Of a stretch of 64,000 nt of DNA, positions 12,949 to 26,253 are shown piece by piece (position 1 is the stretch's first letter; every line of letters starts with the position of its first letter). This DNA comes from Struthidea cinerea. Lineage: Eukaryota; Chordata; Aves; Passeriformes; Corcoracidae. The DNA is taken from contig VZTI01003092.1 in NCBI GenBank assembly GCA_013397865.1, positions 62,001-126,000 of the forward strand. Direction: 5' to 3'. The notes under the pieces were generated by a model. The model was not told where the DNA came from. It worked only from the letters and a program-made list of their open reading frames with translations, and did no database searches. The position numbers and the translations under genes are program-made.

Positions 12949-15900
12949 CAGACTTTAAACATTTATAAGATACATTAAAAAGGGATTGATTATTATTTGT
13001 GGGCAAAATATAACAGTTTTTAAAATGGAGGATTTACAGGATGCATGCATGTGGTCTCAAATAACTCATTAGCAAGTAGTATTCTTCCAGATAAATTCAA
13101 TAAAGGATGTGTGAATACTTGATAGTAATTCATATTGTTCATTTGAATTCTAGTTTTGGTTATGTTTACTGAGTATTTTTCCTCTAACTGCTCACAAAAA
13201 TGATTGTAATCTGTTCTTGTTTATCCATTCGGTGAATAGCTGCTGTTGCTGTGTATAGTCATGTTTGTATATGAATTTGGGCATTAATAAAAATTGAATA
13301 TCTTATACTTGTCATCCTTTGCTGACTATTATAACCAAATTGTGTGGAGCAGAGAAAATGCCAGAAAAAAATCCTGTGTGATTTGAACGATCAGCTGTAC
13401 AGCACAAGACTCCTGTCTTTGCTGCAATTTGGCTGGTGGTCAGATCTTGTGCTGGACAACTGTCAATTTTACCCAGAGTAAATGAAGTATAGAGCCAGGG
13501 AGTTATTTGTGAAGAACAGTTTGAACTAATGAAATAAGAAATAAAAGTATGTTCAAGAATCATTGTCCAATGAGAAGAAAGGGCTAATTAGTCAGACTAA
13601 TTGACTGATTTTATCAGCTCTTTTGAGCAGGATCTATTACAAAGGAGTGACAAAGTATTTGCACCCATACATGCAATCAATGCATTGCTTTTGTAATGAA
13701 CTATTTGGAAAATTTGGAGTACTTGCCATTATTTAAAGAATTTCACCATTGCTAAGTTTTCTAAATTCCTGGCGTTCCTTGAAAAGCTTCATCCAGCATT
13801 TCAAGAAAAAATATTTTAATTTTGTGGTTTTTTGGGGCAGAGCAGGGGGACTATAAAATAATAATTTTATTAGTTAGTTTGGGCTTCTATTTCCATGAAA
13901 TAATAGACAAATAATATTCATTTTGTGTTTCCATCAGCACTGTCCACATCTGACCTCTGATTCCTCAACTTCTCCATTATTGAGATCCAAATAATTTCAG
14001 AAGCATCCCTGTTTTGTTTTTGGACCAATAAAAATCTAGTCAACCTTTCTGAAACATCTTGGCTACAGCCTGGACAAGAATGCAGGGAGAAGGGTTTCCA
14101 CAGGACTGGAAGATAATGACTGCAATCTTACCTAAATATTTATAAATATTCCTCTTGGAAGAAGTACTAGACCATGCAAAATGCGAGAATTTTCAAGACT
14201 TCTCTCAAAACTATTGCACTCTTGAACAATTTCATAGTTCAAGATCACAAACTATAAACTAACCTTTAGTGGGCAAGGGAGCCTAGAGGAGCACTTACTA
14301 TTTTGCCTGAGCCATTTTAAGGCCACTGCAAGATAGCAAGTAAATCAAGAATCCACTGTCAGCCTTACTACTTGGCAACCCCTTTCTAACACAGGTATCA
14401 AGAATTGGGGCAATTAGGACCTCAAGCCTTAGGATGGCAAAGGCTAAATTAGCATCTTTAGCTTTTTGACAATCCCGTTGCTCAGCTCATCACCCAGTCA
14501 AATTCCACGTGAGCAGATTTAGAATGAGTGGAACAATCAGTTTCTACATCTAGAGTTTCAGGGTGTTCTGTCTTGTTATTTCCATTGATTTTTTTTTTTT
14601 TGAAAGACACTTACTTTCAGCCCTGGTTGGAAAACCACACTTGTCTTCAGCTGTACACTGAGATCATCATCAGAAATTAGGGTTCTGTTTATTACTGATA
14701 TCATCAGGTCCCAGGTAGGTTTCCAAGTCTTTAGCAACTGAGATAGAGCTTGAGGTGTTAGTCCTTTGCAGATTACACAAGAAACAGTTGATGTGAAAAT
14801 CATGTAAGAAAACTGATGGCCAAAGAAAATCTAGTTTTTGATGTTCTTAGTGCTAAGGACCAGGACTACTATCATTGTCTAGTTACTTGTGCTCTCTCAG
14901 GGGTGTGCTATAGCCACAGTTGAATGTTACCTACATTGTTAAAGAGGATTTCCAGCTGCTTCATTTTACTTGGGATGACGCAGACAACTCACAGGTGATC
15001 TCTAGACAACTGGATGACACTAGGAATCTGTAAAGAGCTGTGGGAAATAGTTTTATGTAAGCACATTCCCAAGAGAGTGTTTATTGAAATAAGTTTAGTT
15101 TGACCCTATTGCCAATCTGCTGGCCTGTGTGAACCATGGTAGTGTCAATAGCTCAGGATTGATAGGTAAAGAATAGTTTGTGGAATAATTGATAAAATCT
15201 GGTTTAATATTAACCTTGTATTACTTTATCAAGGAGTATGTGCTTCCTTCCTTAGGCACAAAACTGATTTTAAATGGGACAGGGATGTCAAAATACCATT
15301 TAAGATTATACTTAAGTTTTACTGCCTCTTTGTCCCAGTTCCCTATGTATAAAATGGGCATAAAAACAGAATTCCTGTTAAAGCCACTCAGAGTGTATGT
15401 CAGTTTTGGAAAATACCACCCTCTCTGTGATCTGTGGGATGCCTACAAAAATATGGCCTTGTGGCATGTCGGGATATGGCTGAGGAATATGAATACTAGT
15501 AGGGTGTTCTCATAGCCAGAAAAGAAAGACAGCAAAAAAGAGATAAAGATGGTGCTTTCCTCAGGTGAAGGTAAGCTGATTCAGGCAAGCACTAAGAAAA
15601 CAAAATCTCAATGTGGACTGACAATCGGAAAGTTGGGAGAAAAAAAGGTACGAAAATTAGAGACCTTTGCATGGAACTTGTGTAAAAAGGAGGTTTAAAA
15701 ACTGTTTTGAACACATATAAATACTAATATAATTTCCTGTTTTTCTTGAGAGTATTATTGCTACTGATTATTTTAATAGTTATGAAAGGCGCCTCTTTAG
15801 TAGAGCTAGTGGCTTTGTCAGGAAATGTATTGTTATGCTAATAAACAGATCCAAATTAAACAAATCCAAAGCCATAAGAAAGGATTCTTTAAATGCCCAC

Positions 15901-16237
15901 AATTCTAGAAAAGACATAAAGAACACTGTGATTGCTGCATGTAGCATTCTGAAGAGCTTCAGCTATGTGTCTCATAGCAACAGAAATACTGTATTACTGT
16001 ATACTGTAGAGTAATTTTAATGTGTCTTGAGATGGTATTTCAAAACGTTGTTACTAAAGTGATTCTTCATTCTGTACTAGGCAATCTAGATTGGTATCAA
16101 AAGTTTTTCAGAGGCTCCTGAAGAATACAGATGTAAATTGTTTCTCCAGCACGTGATCAGGAAGGTATCTTTCAGTTTAGGACGCCGTGAGCAGCTGTGA
16201 GCACCTTCCGCCATGTTCAGTGATTACATTCACTTAC

Positions 16238-16334
16238 CTGAGGAGAACACAATCAGTTTGGTGGCAACGTCCATCAGCTTCGTCCTGATACTGGAGCTGT
16301 ATTGATCCCATGACCACGAGATAGGCATTTCCCT
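16238..16334 (-). CDS. CNBD1: Internal coding exon, CNB fold strands with YLVVMG (probable CNBD1)
   Basis: The minus strand shows an acceptor ending CATCACATAG, 97 nt, and a near-perfect donor CTCAG|GTAAGTG. In the frame compatible with the exon at 63.9 kb it reads GNAYLVVMGSIQLQYQDEAD, then GRCHQTDCVLL, with split codons at both ends (phase 1 in, phase 2 out). The YLVVMGSIQLQY core has the hydrophobic-strand, glycine-turn, strand pattern of a cyclic-nucleotide-binding domain (family pattern: Y-hydrophobic-hydrophobic-x-x-G-x-hydrophobic). A second frame is also open (it includes LMDVATKLIVFSS), but its start phase (0) does not fit the phase-1 end of the preceding exon in the chosen frame. 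The acceptor tract is only moderately pyrimidine-rich. Local sequence is less AT-rich than the flanks, as expected for coding sequence. The acceptor lies 47.6 kb from the upstream donor. Confidence 0.66.
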
Positions 16335-19300
16335 CTATGTGATGGACGGATGATGGTCTCACATCAAGTTGTGCTAGGATTGCTCATAATTTAATTCCCT
16401 TATGTACACCTTTCTCTTGCATAAGGAAAAGTATTAAACTCTTAAAAGGTAGGGGATGCCTGCGTACTGATCACAAGACTGATGCTTTCTGGTCACCTGC
16501 TGAAGGAAGAATGATAAACTGCAGAAATTGGAGAAATTATGGTGTTTGAGAAAGGGGAAATCAAGAAATAGGCTGCTAGAACAATTCATATAACTTGTGA
16601 CCCATTCTGCTGGTTTCTGTTTCTTTCCCCTACAAAACAAAGTCCACAAAACAAATCCCACAAAAAACTGTGGTGCCAAAGAAACTACGGTTTATATTTA
16701 TTGCTCTGAAAATCGGATTGAGCTCATGAACTGGTGAATTTGTATCTGTGGGTGTGCTACACCATACATTACTTACAGTACAGATAAAATAATTCCTAAA
16801 TGTAATAATCAGGTTTTGGATTTACAGGTTTAAAATGATACAAAGGAGATCCTCATTCAGGCACGCCAATTATAGCCTAAAAAGCTAGAATAAATGTTTT
16901 CCGTCCATTTATATAGTACACAAAATTGTCCAATTCTTTAATTCTCTAGCTTGTCAGTCACTGCAAAATCTCAACCCCTTCTTCACTTTGTCAGCCTTCT
17001 CCACAATACTGCATTATAAATTTTGCTCAGGAATTGCATTAACCTTTGTGAGTTCTGGTGCTTTGTTGACTTAAAGAAATAAGGCCAAGTGTGTTTGAAA
17101 TGACAGCAGAAGACTGCAAATGATGGCAAGATGTTGTATAAACCTCCAAGCCTTTAAAATCTATTAAAATTCTTTTTCATGCTCTTTTCTTTCCAGTGGT
17201 TCAACTGCCTCATAGATTTGAATCATTTAATTTTCCATTTGGGGAGACAGCTTCTTCTCACATTTTTCAGCTCAAAATTTGTCTTTTCCCTACATTTCTT
17301 CTTTTGTGCTTTTGAATTTGAATATTTTGTTGTTGTTGTTTTTCCCCCATGCATAGCCTGACTGCAGTTCTTGATTTCAGGCACAGGATCCTACAATTCT
17401 ACATTCCATGACAAAAGATTAATACACTAAGGCATCCTTTATTCAACTCTACAACACTGCTGTAGCAACTGTACTTACAGTAGGGATCCTGACAGGCAGA
17501 ATGTGACAGCTGCAGTTTCTCTTGCAAAATGTCTAAAATCAAGGAGCTGGACACAAGTTTGATAAATACTATTACAATACTGATGTCATAACCTCTATAG
17601 AATTTGTTTTCCCTTTGAGTACTTTGACTCAATGTCTCTCATTTTTCTGTTTCCAAGCCATTTTCAAAAATCCATGCCAAAATTATCCGACTAAAGAGCA
17701 ATAGTCAAATTTCTCTGAAGTTCATATACAAATCCAAGAAGTAAATTCAAGCCAGCTGACAGTTTAATAAGAAGGCACGTTCCATTGGGAAACTTTGAAA
17801 TGAGAAAACAAATTTCCAAGAATGCATTCTATAGCATCAGAGGAGGCAATTGTTTTTTTTTCAGGATAGAATGACTATAAGAAGGCAGCACTGGTAGGTG
17901 CTGAAAGGGTGATTTAGTATAGCACATTATACATGAGTTTGCTCTTTGAAATAGCTATGAGAAAGAGGTAACCCCTGACAAATATGCAGACTGTTGGACG
18001 GCAGTCACTGGTGAGCTGTTTGTTATCTGTCAGTGTTTAGTACTACACAGATCCTGCAAATTTAAATTTCTAGTGATCATGTTGATATAAGTGATCAATG
18101 AAAAGTTGGCAGTGATTTTTTTAATGTATATGTATTTTTAAAACAAATCCTGTCACTTCACTCTGGAGAGAAGTTGAAAAGTCTGCTGGAGGTTGGATTT
18201 TGGGGTCTTTACAGTCCATCTTAGTGTTGAGCTTGTTAGTAGACTCTGACTGGAGCACTTAAATGCTCAACTGCCTACTTTTGGGGGCATACAGAAGGGC
18301 AAAGGAAGGAGTCCTACAGTCCAAGTTCAGCCAGCAGAGAACTATTTGACCCAAAGTGATATTGGTTTTGTAGAGGTTTCACTTTCTCTAGGGATCTGAT
18401 ACTAGAAAGATTAGCGAGAAGCTCTCAGGATTAGGAAACCAGCCTTCTTTGAATTTAAGTGTATGCTTTTAAACACCTCTGTTATTGCAGTGAGGAAAAC
18501 TATCCACCAATAACTACCACAGAACTTCCCACTGGCCGGTGTGTCAGTGTGTTCTTGCTATCACTCATTTCCTAAGATCTCTCCCCCTCCATCTTTCCAG
18601 AAAAGTAGACCTTGTTATATTACAATATTTATTTGCATGCCGAGTCTGATTCTGCAGGTTGCACAGAGAATTCTAAGGTCATTACTGTCAGCTCCTACTA
18701 GAAGGGATGACTATAAAACTGGATCTCTAGCTGTCTGTTCTCAATAATGGGTGATTCATGTTACAGCTCATTTGGAAGGAAAACAAACTGCCTAAATGTG
18801 AGAGCAGATGATGCATTTAGAACATATCATGCTTATGCTGCCTATACAATATGAAAAAGGGACCCTTTTAATACAAGCATAGTTAACAGAGATCATATAT
18901 AACTTGTCATCAAGTTGGCTTAAGCAGTATGCAGGACTTTTTGAAAAGCAGGGTGTTTAGAAAACGTAGCCCTTCAGCAAAGCACTATGGTGTTGCCCTC
19001 CTTTAATAGAAGATCACAAGCCTTGCACTGAGTTTGCAAGGTCATGGGCTTGAAGCCTTTTCAGGCTTGGTCTGTCTGAACTTGTCCTGACCTAACTGCA
19101 GCTTTGTTTTAACTTGGCTTAGCTACACGGGGTACAGATATGCAAGGAAACCCCAAGTTTGTAAACAGATCAGCCACAGTCAGTTAAAGGAATTCAGATC
19201 TTGGTGGAAAAACTGGATTTAGGAATAACAAAGAGAACAGTGAACAAATATGCAACATCTGTAAAATGGTGTTTATGTATGAAATTTGCATGTAGCATGG

Positions 19301-20160
19301 ACAGGCTAACCAATAAAGGAAAAGCAAGGTGTAAATATGTGCTAGCAAACAAAGAACACCCCAAGCAAATCCCAAGCAGAAAGAAGTCATTGCCAATAGC
19401 ACCATAGTCCTCCCAGTGAAGGACCTGGGATGCTCGACAACCATCTCCCCCCATCTCCACTTCCCCAGCCAGCAGAAGCCATGAACTCCAGGGCCTGGAT
19501 GACAGTGAAAAAGTGAACATAATACCAGGGAAAAGGGTAGAGGATAGGGACTGTGCTTTTAAAAATCCTCTTAGTTGATCTATTATTATTGTTGAGACCT
19601 TTTCTGTGTAGTGGTATTATTTAATTTGTTTCACTTTTTAATTTTTTTTAAGTACATTGAGATAGACAATAACTCTTTGATTAACTTGTTCAGATTTCAA
19701 TTATAGTAGCAACAAGTTCTTGGCTTTACATATAGATTTTTTTTCCTCCTTTTCCGTTAATAGAATTTTGAAGTTACCACAAAATCATACTCCTTATGTT
19801 CCTACATAAATTAAAGCAGTTTGTAATCCTCCACTTCCAATCTTTAGCAAATCCAGTTCTCCAATCATTTGTCTGCCCTCCAGATAGTATTCAAAGAAGG
19901 AGGTTTGTGAGGTACTTCCATGTGAGCTATGGACCTTGTGTCCCCTGTCAGCCTTACAGCCAACAAAGAGAAATAAGTACTTTCCGTGTCAAAAATACCT
20001 GAACAATTTTATCTGTCTACCATGGTAGGAAGGACAAAAGTTTTTTAGTGAACTCACCTTCATAGGCACTTGAAGGCTTTCTGCCTTCTGTCTAGTTGGC
20101 CACTGGTTCCAGCTTTCCCCAGCTGGTCTATCAGTGATTTCTGGATGCTAAAGTGCAGCT
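16335..20160. other. Intron stretch without recognisable genes or repeats
   Basis: Only short open frames and minor simple tracts are seen, such as a GTT run near 17329-17340. I can name nothing else here. Confidence 0.4.
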
Positions 20161-20166
20161 CCCTTT

Positions 20167-20191
20167 TATTTTTTTTTTTTTTTTTTTTTTT
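20167..20191. repeat. Poly(T) tract
   Basis: An almost uninterrupted run of about 25 T, preceded by CTTTTA. It could be the poly(A) tail of a minus-strand retrocopy, but the sequence to its right shows no recognisable gene. Confidence 0.75.
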
Positions 20192-22049
20192 GAGAAATGA
20201 CATCACCAAATACAGAAGAAGAAGGATCGTACCTCAAACAAACAGCAGAAGGACAACAGGCAAAGACAAAACATGAAAATCTTTCTCTGTATTTCCTGTG
20301 GATTCATTCATTCATCAATCATACAGCATTCCTGCAGCAGGCACATATTTCACTAATATTAAGTCTAAATCTATCCTATGCTTTGTAACTCTGCATTTCT
20401 TCTCCTTGCCTGAAGGGTTGCGTAGGTAAACATATCACTCAAATTCTGACACATTTGTGTGGTTCAAAGCGTGTAGGATGTTAACCTCCAAGATTGCTTG
20501 CACTAGTAATCCTAAATTTACCAGACTTTTAACCAGACTTCTTGGGTGTATAGTCCTTATGCATATGGCAAGAGAATATTGTCAGGTGAGGTTAAAACTG
20601 TCAGCATTCTGTGGTATTTCTTCTCAGTTTAAGCATATGTTCTAGCATGGGAAATGATTTGGCCCAATTTCCATTCCTGGCACTGAATCTCACTCTTCAG
20701 TTCTACTTTAAGGGAAAAAAGAAGGGGAAAAACAATCCTCAAATGCAAACCATACATGATTATCAATGAGAAAGATTTTCAGCCAGGAATACTTATTTTT
20801 AGACCTACATCTGTGCTGTATGATACCCATACAAAGATATTGGAAGAGAATGATAATAAAAATATCTCCATGTGGCTGATTGCTTTTGGCTCTCCCCAGG
20901 AACACAAAGCACTCAGCCTCTTTATGTAGTCAGAGCAGTACAAGACACCCCAGGAATGGAGAGTTTTTAAATTTACAGCCTTCTCCTATTGCAAATAAGC
21001 TCAGAAATTGTGTAGGGATCTGAAAATAGATAGGCATGAAAAGAAAGGATATTATTGTGACTGACTAAATCAAGGTACAATGACAGCAGAACAGCAAGAG
21101 CCTTATTTGAGGTGTGAAGTCTCAAGTGGGAGCAAATAAGAGGAGAAGTATGTGATCAGCATCAGTTCCAGACGGCATTTTCCAATAGATTTGAATTTTA
21201 CAGGTCTCAGGAGCCATTAGCTTCTTGTCACTAAAAAATTCATGAGGTCTAACATCTGAGGAGACTTCACATGGAGATCTTGACACAGGACCCAAAAGAT
21301 CTTTTTGTTATCACAAGCAGGATTATCATAGTAAATGAAACAGCATAATTCTAAGAGAACTTGCAATTCTGCAAATACAACTGCTGCCTTTCTAGGTTCA
21401 ACAAGGATGCACTTTCAATGGTACACCTGTGCTCTTTGGGAAAGGAAATCAATAGCCAGATATTCAGTGTCCATCCCAGTAATTGCAGAGGCTATACGGG
21501 AAATAAATATTCTCATACGAATATTTGAAAAAAACATTCTCCAAAGGTTTTTGTTTGTAGTTATTGGTGGTGATACCTATAATAAAATCTTTGTCTTATG
21601 AGATGAAGAAGAAAAACTCACAATCAGATTTTTTGCATACTGAACTGGTTTCTCAAAAATTCCTGTTAAAGTTAGGTGCCGTTGCAAGCTTCTCCTTAAT
21701 AAGAATTTTCCCTTGTCAGAGTCACAAAAAAGTAACCCTTTAAAAGAATTGCAGAAAATCATTAGTCCATCCACCTGCTTCAAGGTGTGGTCAGGTGTTT
21801 GGTATCATTCTGAGGATTGTTTGTGTAATTTGTGTACTTTTTTTCTTAGAATGGTCAGACTGTTGGGGTTCCAAAATCTGCTCCAGTGCTCTGCTATCCT
21901 CACTGACCTATTGAAGTGTTTAAACTTATTTTTTTTGGGTTGCAGTTTCAGCCTTTATTTTATATCCTATGTATCATGGATATCATTTCCATTCGCAGGA
22001 CTTTCAGGCTTTGAGAACATTTATGATGTTATCTGTCAGTCTTCTCTAC
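20192..22049. other. Intron stretch without recognisable features
   Basis: No convincing exon or repeat is seen. The part near 21.7-22.05 kb may belong to the decayed 3' portion of the adjacent ancient CR1, but I cannot align it reliably. Confidence 0.35.
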
Positions 22050-23090
22050 TCTAGACAAAAAAATCACTATTCTGTCAATATTTCCATATAGATCATGAGT
22101 TCCAGACCACTGATAACTTTGTACTTTCCTCTCAGCGGTCTCTAATTCACACATACTTCTGATGGTCAATACTCAGAACTGAACACAAGGTTTTATTAGA
22201 GGTTTTATCAGCAGTGAGTGCAGTGGAAGTGATAACTCACGTATGTTGTACAGCACATATTAGAGTGTAGATATTTCCCTACACCCTTCACACATATATA
22301 GCCAGTGTTGATCCACCAGAATCCCACATATTTTTCTGGGTTATTGGTTACCAAAATCATCTTTTCTCCAATCTGTTTTTGTTCGGTTGGTTATACTTAT
22401 GTCCTCTAATTGTTCTCATTAAATTGCAACTGGGATTTATTTTTCTTCAAACAACTTCTCCCTTTGGAATTTCAGTCCTGTTTTCTGATGTGTTTGCAGC
22501 TCAGAGTCATCTGTGTATTTAATAAACACAGTCTGTATTCGTTTGAGCAGATACATAAGTGTATTAGGCTAAAGATAAACTCCTCAGGAACTCCACCTTC
22601 TGCATCATTCCACTTTAAAGGCATACCCTTGATAGCTACTCTTTGAATGTGACTTTCCTGACACCTTTATACCAAATTTACAGACCTTTCCTAAGCTTCC
22701 TTCTGAGAACAGTACATCAAATAGCAAGAGAGCCAGGCTAGAATGAAGATATAGGTTATCTGTTGCTTTTTCCCTCTCTGTAAAGGGAAATACCCTGTTA
22801 GTAAAAGAAAAATTTGTCTCCCTGTTCTCATCTAAGTATTTACAAAGGGTTTACTTATGATGGTACTTTCCTGGGACTTAAAGATTCCCTATTCTTCCTT
22901 TTCTCCCACTTTAAAGTTTATCACTTCATTTTTCTTTTCTGTTTTTTGAGTCTTCCAGAAATTTGCTCATTTTCTATGAGATCTCAGAACAGTTCACTGA
23001 ACACTAAAGAGATGAGATCATTGGCTCCAGCACATTCGACAGCACCTGCGTTTCTAAGAATTACTAAATTTATTCATCCTTTCTGCTTCT
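22050..23090 (-). mobile_element. Ancient, heavily decayed CR1-type LINE, reverse-transcriptase region
   Basis: Read on the minus strand the order of fragments follows a CR1 ORF2. A GGVPEE remnant (from GVPQGS) lies near 22580-22596, and FIKYTDD, corresponding to the catalytic (F/Y)ADD box, near 22507-22526. Towards 22130 is the region preceding the C-terminal domain. Stops and frameshifts are everywhere. On the plus strand the text matches the antisense of an amniote-wide CR1 lineage that I recognise from reptile genomes, including GATAGCTACTCTTTGA. Edges are approximate. Confidence 0.6.
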
Positions 23091-23402
23091 GTTAAATTTC
23101 TGACCACATTTACTTTTTAACAGATGACTAATGCATCAGATCCTTCTCCTTTGTAGTGATGGATTCACTGTACTGTAGTCATTGAATCAACTGTTTCTCG
23201 GGTTATTCTCTTACCGAAAACGTACTTACAGAGAGATTTTACTTGATTTTGTGTATCTTTCTGTATTTTTTTTCTTTCCAAATTTATTCCTAAAATTCTG
23301 CTGCCATTCTATTATTATTTATGCATGAAGTCCAACTTTGTTTTGACTTCCTATTTCCTGTGGGGAAAGAGTTGCCATGCAGGTAAATGGACCTCATAAT
23401 GC

Positions 23403-24060
23403 ACAGAATCACGGAATCATTAAGGTCTGAAAATGCCTTTAAGATTATCAAGTCCAATGGCCTTAGCACCACCATGTTCACCAATTAAACCATATCTCAA
23501 GTGCCACAGCCACACATTTTTGTACACTTTCAGGGATGGTGACACCACCACTTCCCTGGAAGCCTGTTTCAATGCTTTACAACTTATTCCGTGAAGAAAT
23601 TTTTCCTAACATCCAATATAAATGTCCCCCAATGGAACTTAAGGCCATTTCATCTTGTCTTACCACTTGTTACCTGGGAGAAGAGACTGACCCCTAACTG
23701 GATACATGCTCCTTTCAGGTAGTTGTAGAAGAGTGCTAAGTTCCTCCCTGAGCCTCCTTTTCTCCAGGATAAACACCGTCAGCTCCCTCAGCCATTCCTC
23801 ATCGGACTTGTGCTCCAGACCCTTCTCCAGCTCCACTGCCCTTCTCTGGACACGCTCCAGCCCCTCCATGTCTTTGCTGTAGTGAGTGACACAGGATTTG
23901 AGGTGTGCCCAGTACAAGGGGACAATCACTGCCCTGGCCCTGCTGGCCACACTGTTACTGATACAGTCCAGGATGCCATTGGCCTTCTTGGCCACCTGGG
24001 CACACACTGGCTCAGGGTCAGCCACTGTTGACCAGCACCCTCACATCCTTTTACTCTGGG
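23403..24060 (-). mobile_element. CR1 LINE, 5'-truncated, ORF2 C-terminus and 3' UTR
   Basis: On the minus strand a frame from about 24025 to 23660 reads QVAKKANGILDCISNSVASR, then VPLYWAHLKSC, LERVQRRAVELEKGLEHKSD and ILEKRRLREEL. These are landmarks of the CR1 ORF2 C-terminal region. The frame then breaks, but the nucleotide sequence continues through the GAAAAATTTCTTCAC block to the 3' end near 23403, which finishes GATTCCGTGATTCTGTGC. It is clearly more GC-rich than its surroundings. Family copies are normally truncated at the 5' end like this one. It is non-functional. Confidence 0.88.
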
Positions 24061-25878
24061 CAGCTTCCCAGCCAGAAAGCTTTTCATCTTTCCAAGCACA
24101 TCGTATTGTTTTTCCACTGCAAAGCAACAATTTTTATTTCTGAGTTTAATGTTTTCTTTTAAAAGAACTGCCTCAGACAGTCATCTTTTTGATATCTATA
24201 GTCATTTCCTGGACTGAAATTCGGGGTTTGGTTTCCTTTTCCTGGATATGCTTATTGAACAAGACACTGTCCCGGGCAAGGCACTTTGCCTCAGTTTCTC
24301 TATATGTTAAAAGGAAATAGAGATATTTATTCCTTTACAGAGCACTTTCACACCCACTGTTGAGACACTGTGGGGCATTATTTACCAACAGAATTATTGA
24401 AATTCCCTAATGTGTTGAGGAACAAGACAGTACATTAAATAAAATGGTTTGAATTATTTCAAAGCTGCTGTCTTGACTATTTAAAGTATTTCGATGATCT
24501 GTGTTTAAAAAAGTAAATGGTTTAAGGGAAAAGAGTTGTGAAATATAGTCTCTACATTTAAAAATATTCTTGAACTCCACAAGCAACTTGAGCTGAATCT
24601 TCAATAATATATCTAAACCACAGACATTCATATTAATATTTTCTCATTTATCCTGTTGCTCAGGCTGGTTAAAATGCTTGTTAATATTTAAATGGAAATG
24701 CTAGAAACTTCAAAAATGTGAGGTTTTTTGTCATTCTAAAGTGAACTGAATTTTCTGCATTTACCTTGGAAGAAAAACTGTTCAGGCTGACAAATCTATT
24801 AGATACTGTCACCTATGATTCAGTGGTTTTTGTAACTGTTAACTACAGACAGAGAAATACAGTAGGGTGAGAGTGGACTGTATGGCAGATCATTCCAGGC
24901 CTGAGGCATCATTTCATTCAGTTAATTGTGCCAGCCAACAATTAAATTCATATTACTAGTCAGATTTATTTACTGTGTAACCTTTTTCTCTTCCTGCTTT
25001 CTTTTTTATCAGTAATTCAGAGCCTTGAGGGCTTACAGAAAGAACTATTGATGACCACAGTGCTTTCTGTACATCTGGGATAATTCATTGTTAACAGTGA
25101 CATTTTCAAGTCTGAGATCTGTTTATGAAGAAAGCACTGTGCTGATGCTCCAGGGACTGCAGAGGGGAAAAAAGAAAAGGGACATGAAAAAAAATTATAA
25201 TGTGGCTTTTATGGAAGAAGATGAAAGGTTTGTTTTGTTCTTGCTCTTTTTACCCACATCAAAAATGCTGTTTATTGTGCAAAAGAAGGTATGATATAGA
25301 CTTTAAGAACTGATTGCTTTTGCATCTGCTCAGCTTTCAGAATAACTTCGACAGGTGGAACGGGGACAAGTAGAGAATATCAGGGACCTGTATCTTTGGG
25401 AGAGGTGAAGCCGGAGTGTGACTGCCACACAGGGCAGAATATTTTGCACAGGGCTACATCACTGATAAACTTTCAGACTTGTTTTGTTTTGGAACTGAAT
25501 GCTATTGGGTAACTGCAAAGCAAGAACCTACCATGCTTGTATTGTGCCCGTTGCACTCCTTTTAGATATTTAAAGGTGACACTGTAACTGTTTATTTAGG
25601 GGGGTTTATTTTCCAATGGTATTATTTTCTTTTTTCCAAATAATCTAATTCTACTCATCCTAGCTGCATGGAGTTCTTGGGAGAAAAGTGTCTGAGGACA
25701 AAGCTGTAACAGGAGTTTCAGCTGTGAAAGCGGAAGCAGTGAGTTAAGAGATGCTGTACCATGTGGAAACAGGGTAATATCTTTCCATCAGATGTTGTAG
25801 AATAGAAGAGTCCAGGTTTTACCATTTGTTGTGAGTTTTTCAAGGTTTTTCCCTAGTAAGGTTTTAAATTAGAAGGTA
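24061..25878. other. Intron stretch without clear features
   Basis: A GTTAATTGTGCCAGCCAAC stretch near 24921-24939, followed by AATTAAATTCATATTACTAG, has a conserved-element texture. Nothing else is recognised. Confidence 0.35.
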
Positions 25879-26108
25879 AGAGATTTAGATGAGGTGTCAG
25901 GAAGAAATTTTTACTCAGATGTAGTAAAGCACTGGCACAGGTTGCCCAGAGAAGCTGTGGCTGCCCCATCCTCGGAAGTGTTCAAGGCCAGGTTTGATGG
26001 GATCCTCAGCAACTTGGTCTAGTGGGTAGTATCCAGCCCGTGGTGGTGACGTTGGAACTAAATGATCTTTCAGATCCCTTCCAGTCCAAACCATTCTGTG
26101 ATTTTATG
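25879..26108 (+). mobile_element. CR1 LINE 3' end
   Basis: Plus strand: AGATTTAGATGAGGTGTCAG and GAAGAAATTTTTACTCAG, then CAGGTTGCCCAGAGAAGCTG and GGCCAGGTTTGATGGGATCC. It ends with CCCTTCCAGTCCAAACC and the octamer-like tail ATTCTGTGATTTTATG. This is the standard avian CR1 3' terminal segment, truncated to about 230 bp. Confidence 0.92.
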
Positions 26109-26253
26109 AATTGCATGGATTACATTTCATAAAAGATGCAAACTCATTAGGTACAATGAGTTTGCAAAAAGATAAAGCCATTCATCCTATAACTGTATGA
26201 AAGTTCTACATCTTATTAAAAAAAAAAAGGCAAAGACAAAGTACTGAACCAGA

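Larger units (their letters stand above)
1136..16237 (-). other. Intron (15.1 kb) of the CNBD1-like gene
   Basis: This is the interval between the donor at 16238 and the acceptor at 1135. I recognise no young repeat in it. It contains two enhancer-like AT-rich blocks (8.70-9.11 and 9.54-9.85 kb), a purine microsatellite at 7659-7677 and TTAAT-rich clusters near 12.3-12.95 kb. The remainder (1136-8699, 9851-12343 and 12949-16237) shows nothing I can name. Confidence 0.55.

Noticed and set aside
16238..16334. Alternative open frame of the middle exon (contains LMDVATKLIVFSS)
   Set aside because: Its start phase does not match the preceding exon in the chosen frame, and it lacks the CNB-domain strand pattern found in the preferred frame.
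20167..20450. Processed pseudogene marked by a poly(T) run
   Set aside because: The sequence next to the run matches no gene I recognise on the minus strand, and no duplicated target site is visible.
23660..24025. 121-codon open frame as a possible host gene
   Set aside because: The residues are CR1 ORF2 C-terminal landmarks, truncated at the 5' end. It is a dead LINE fragment.
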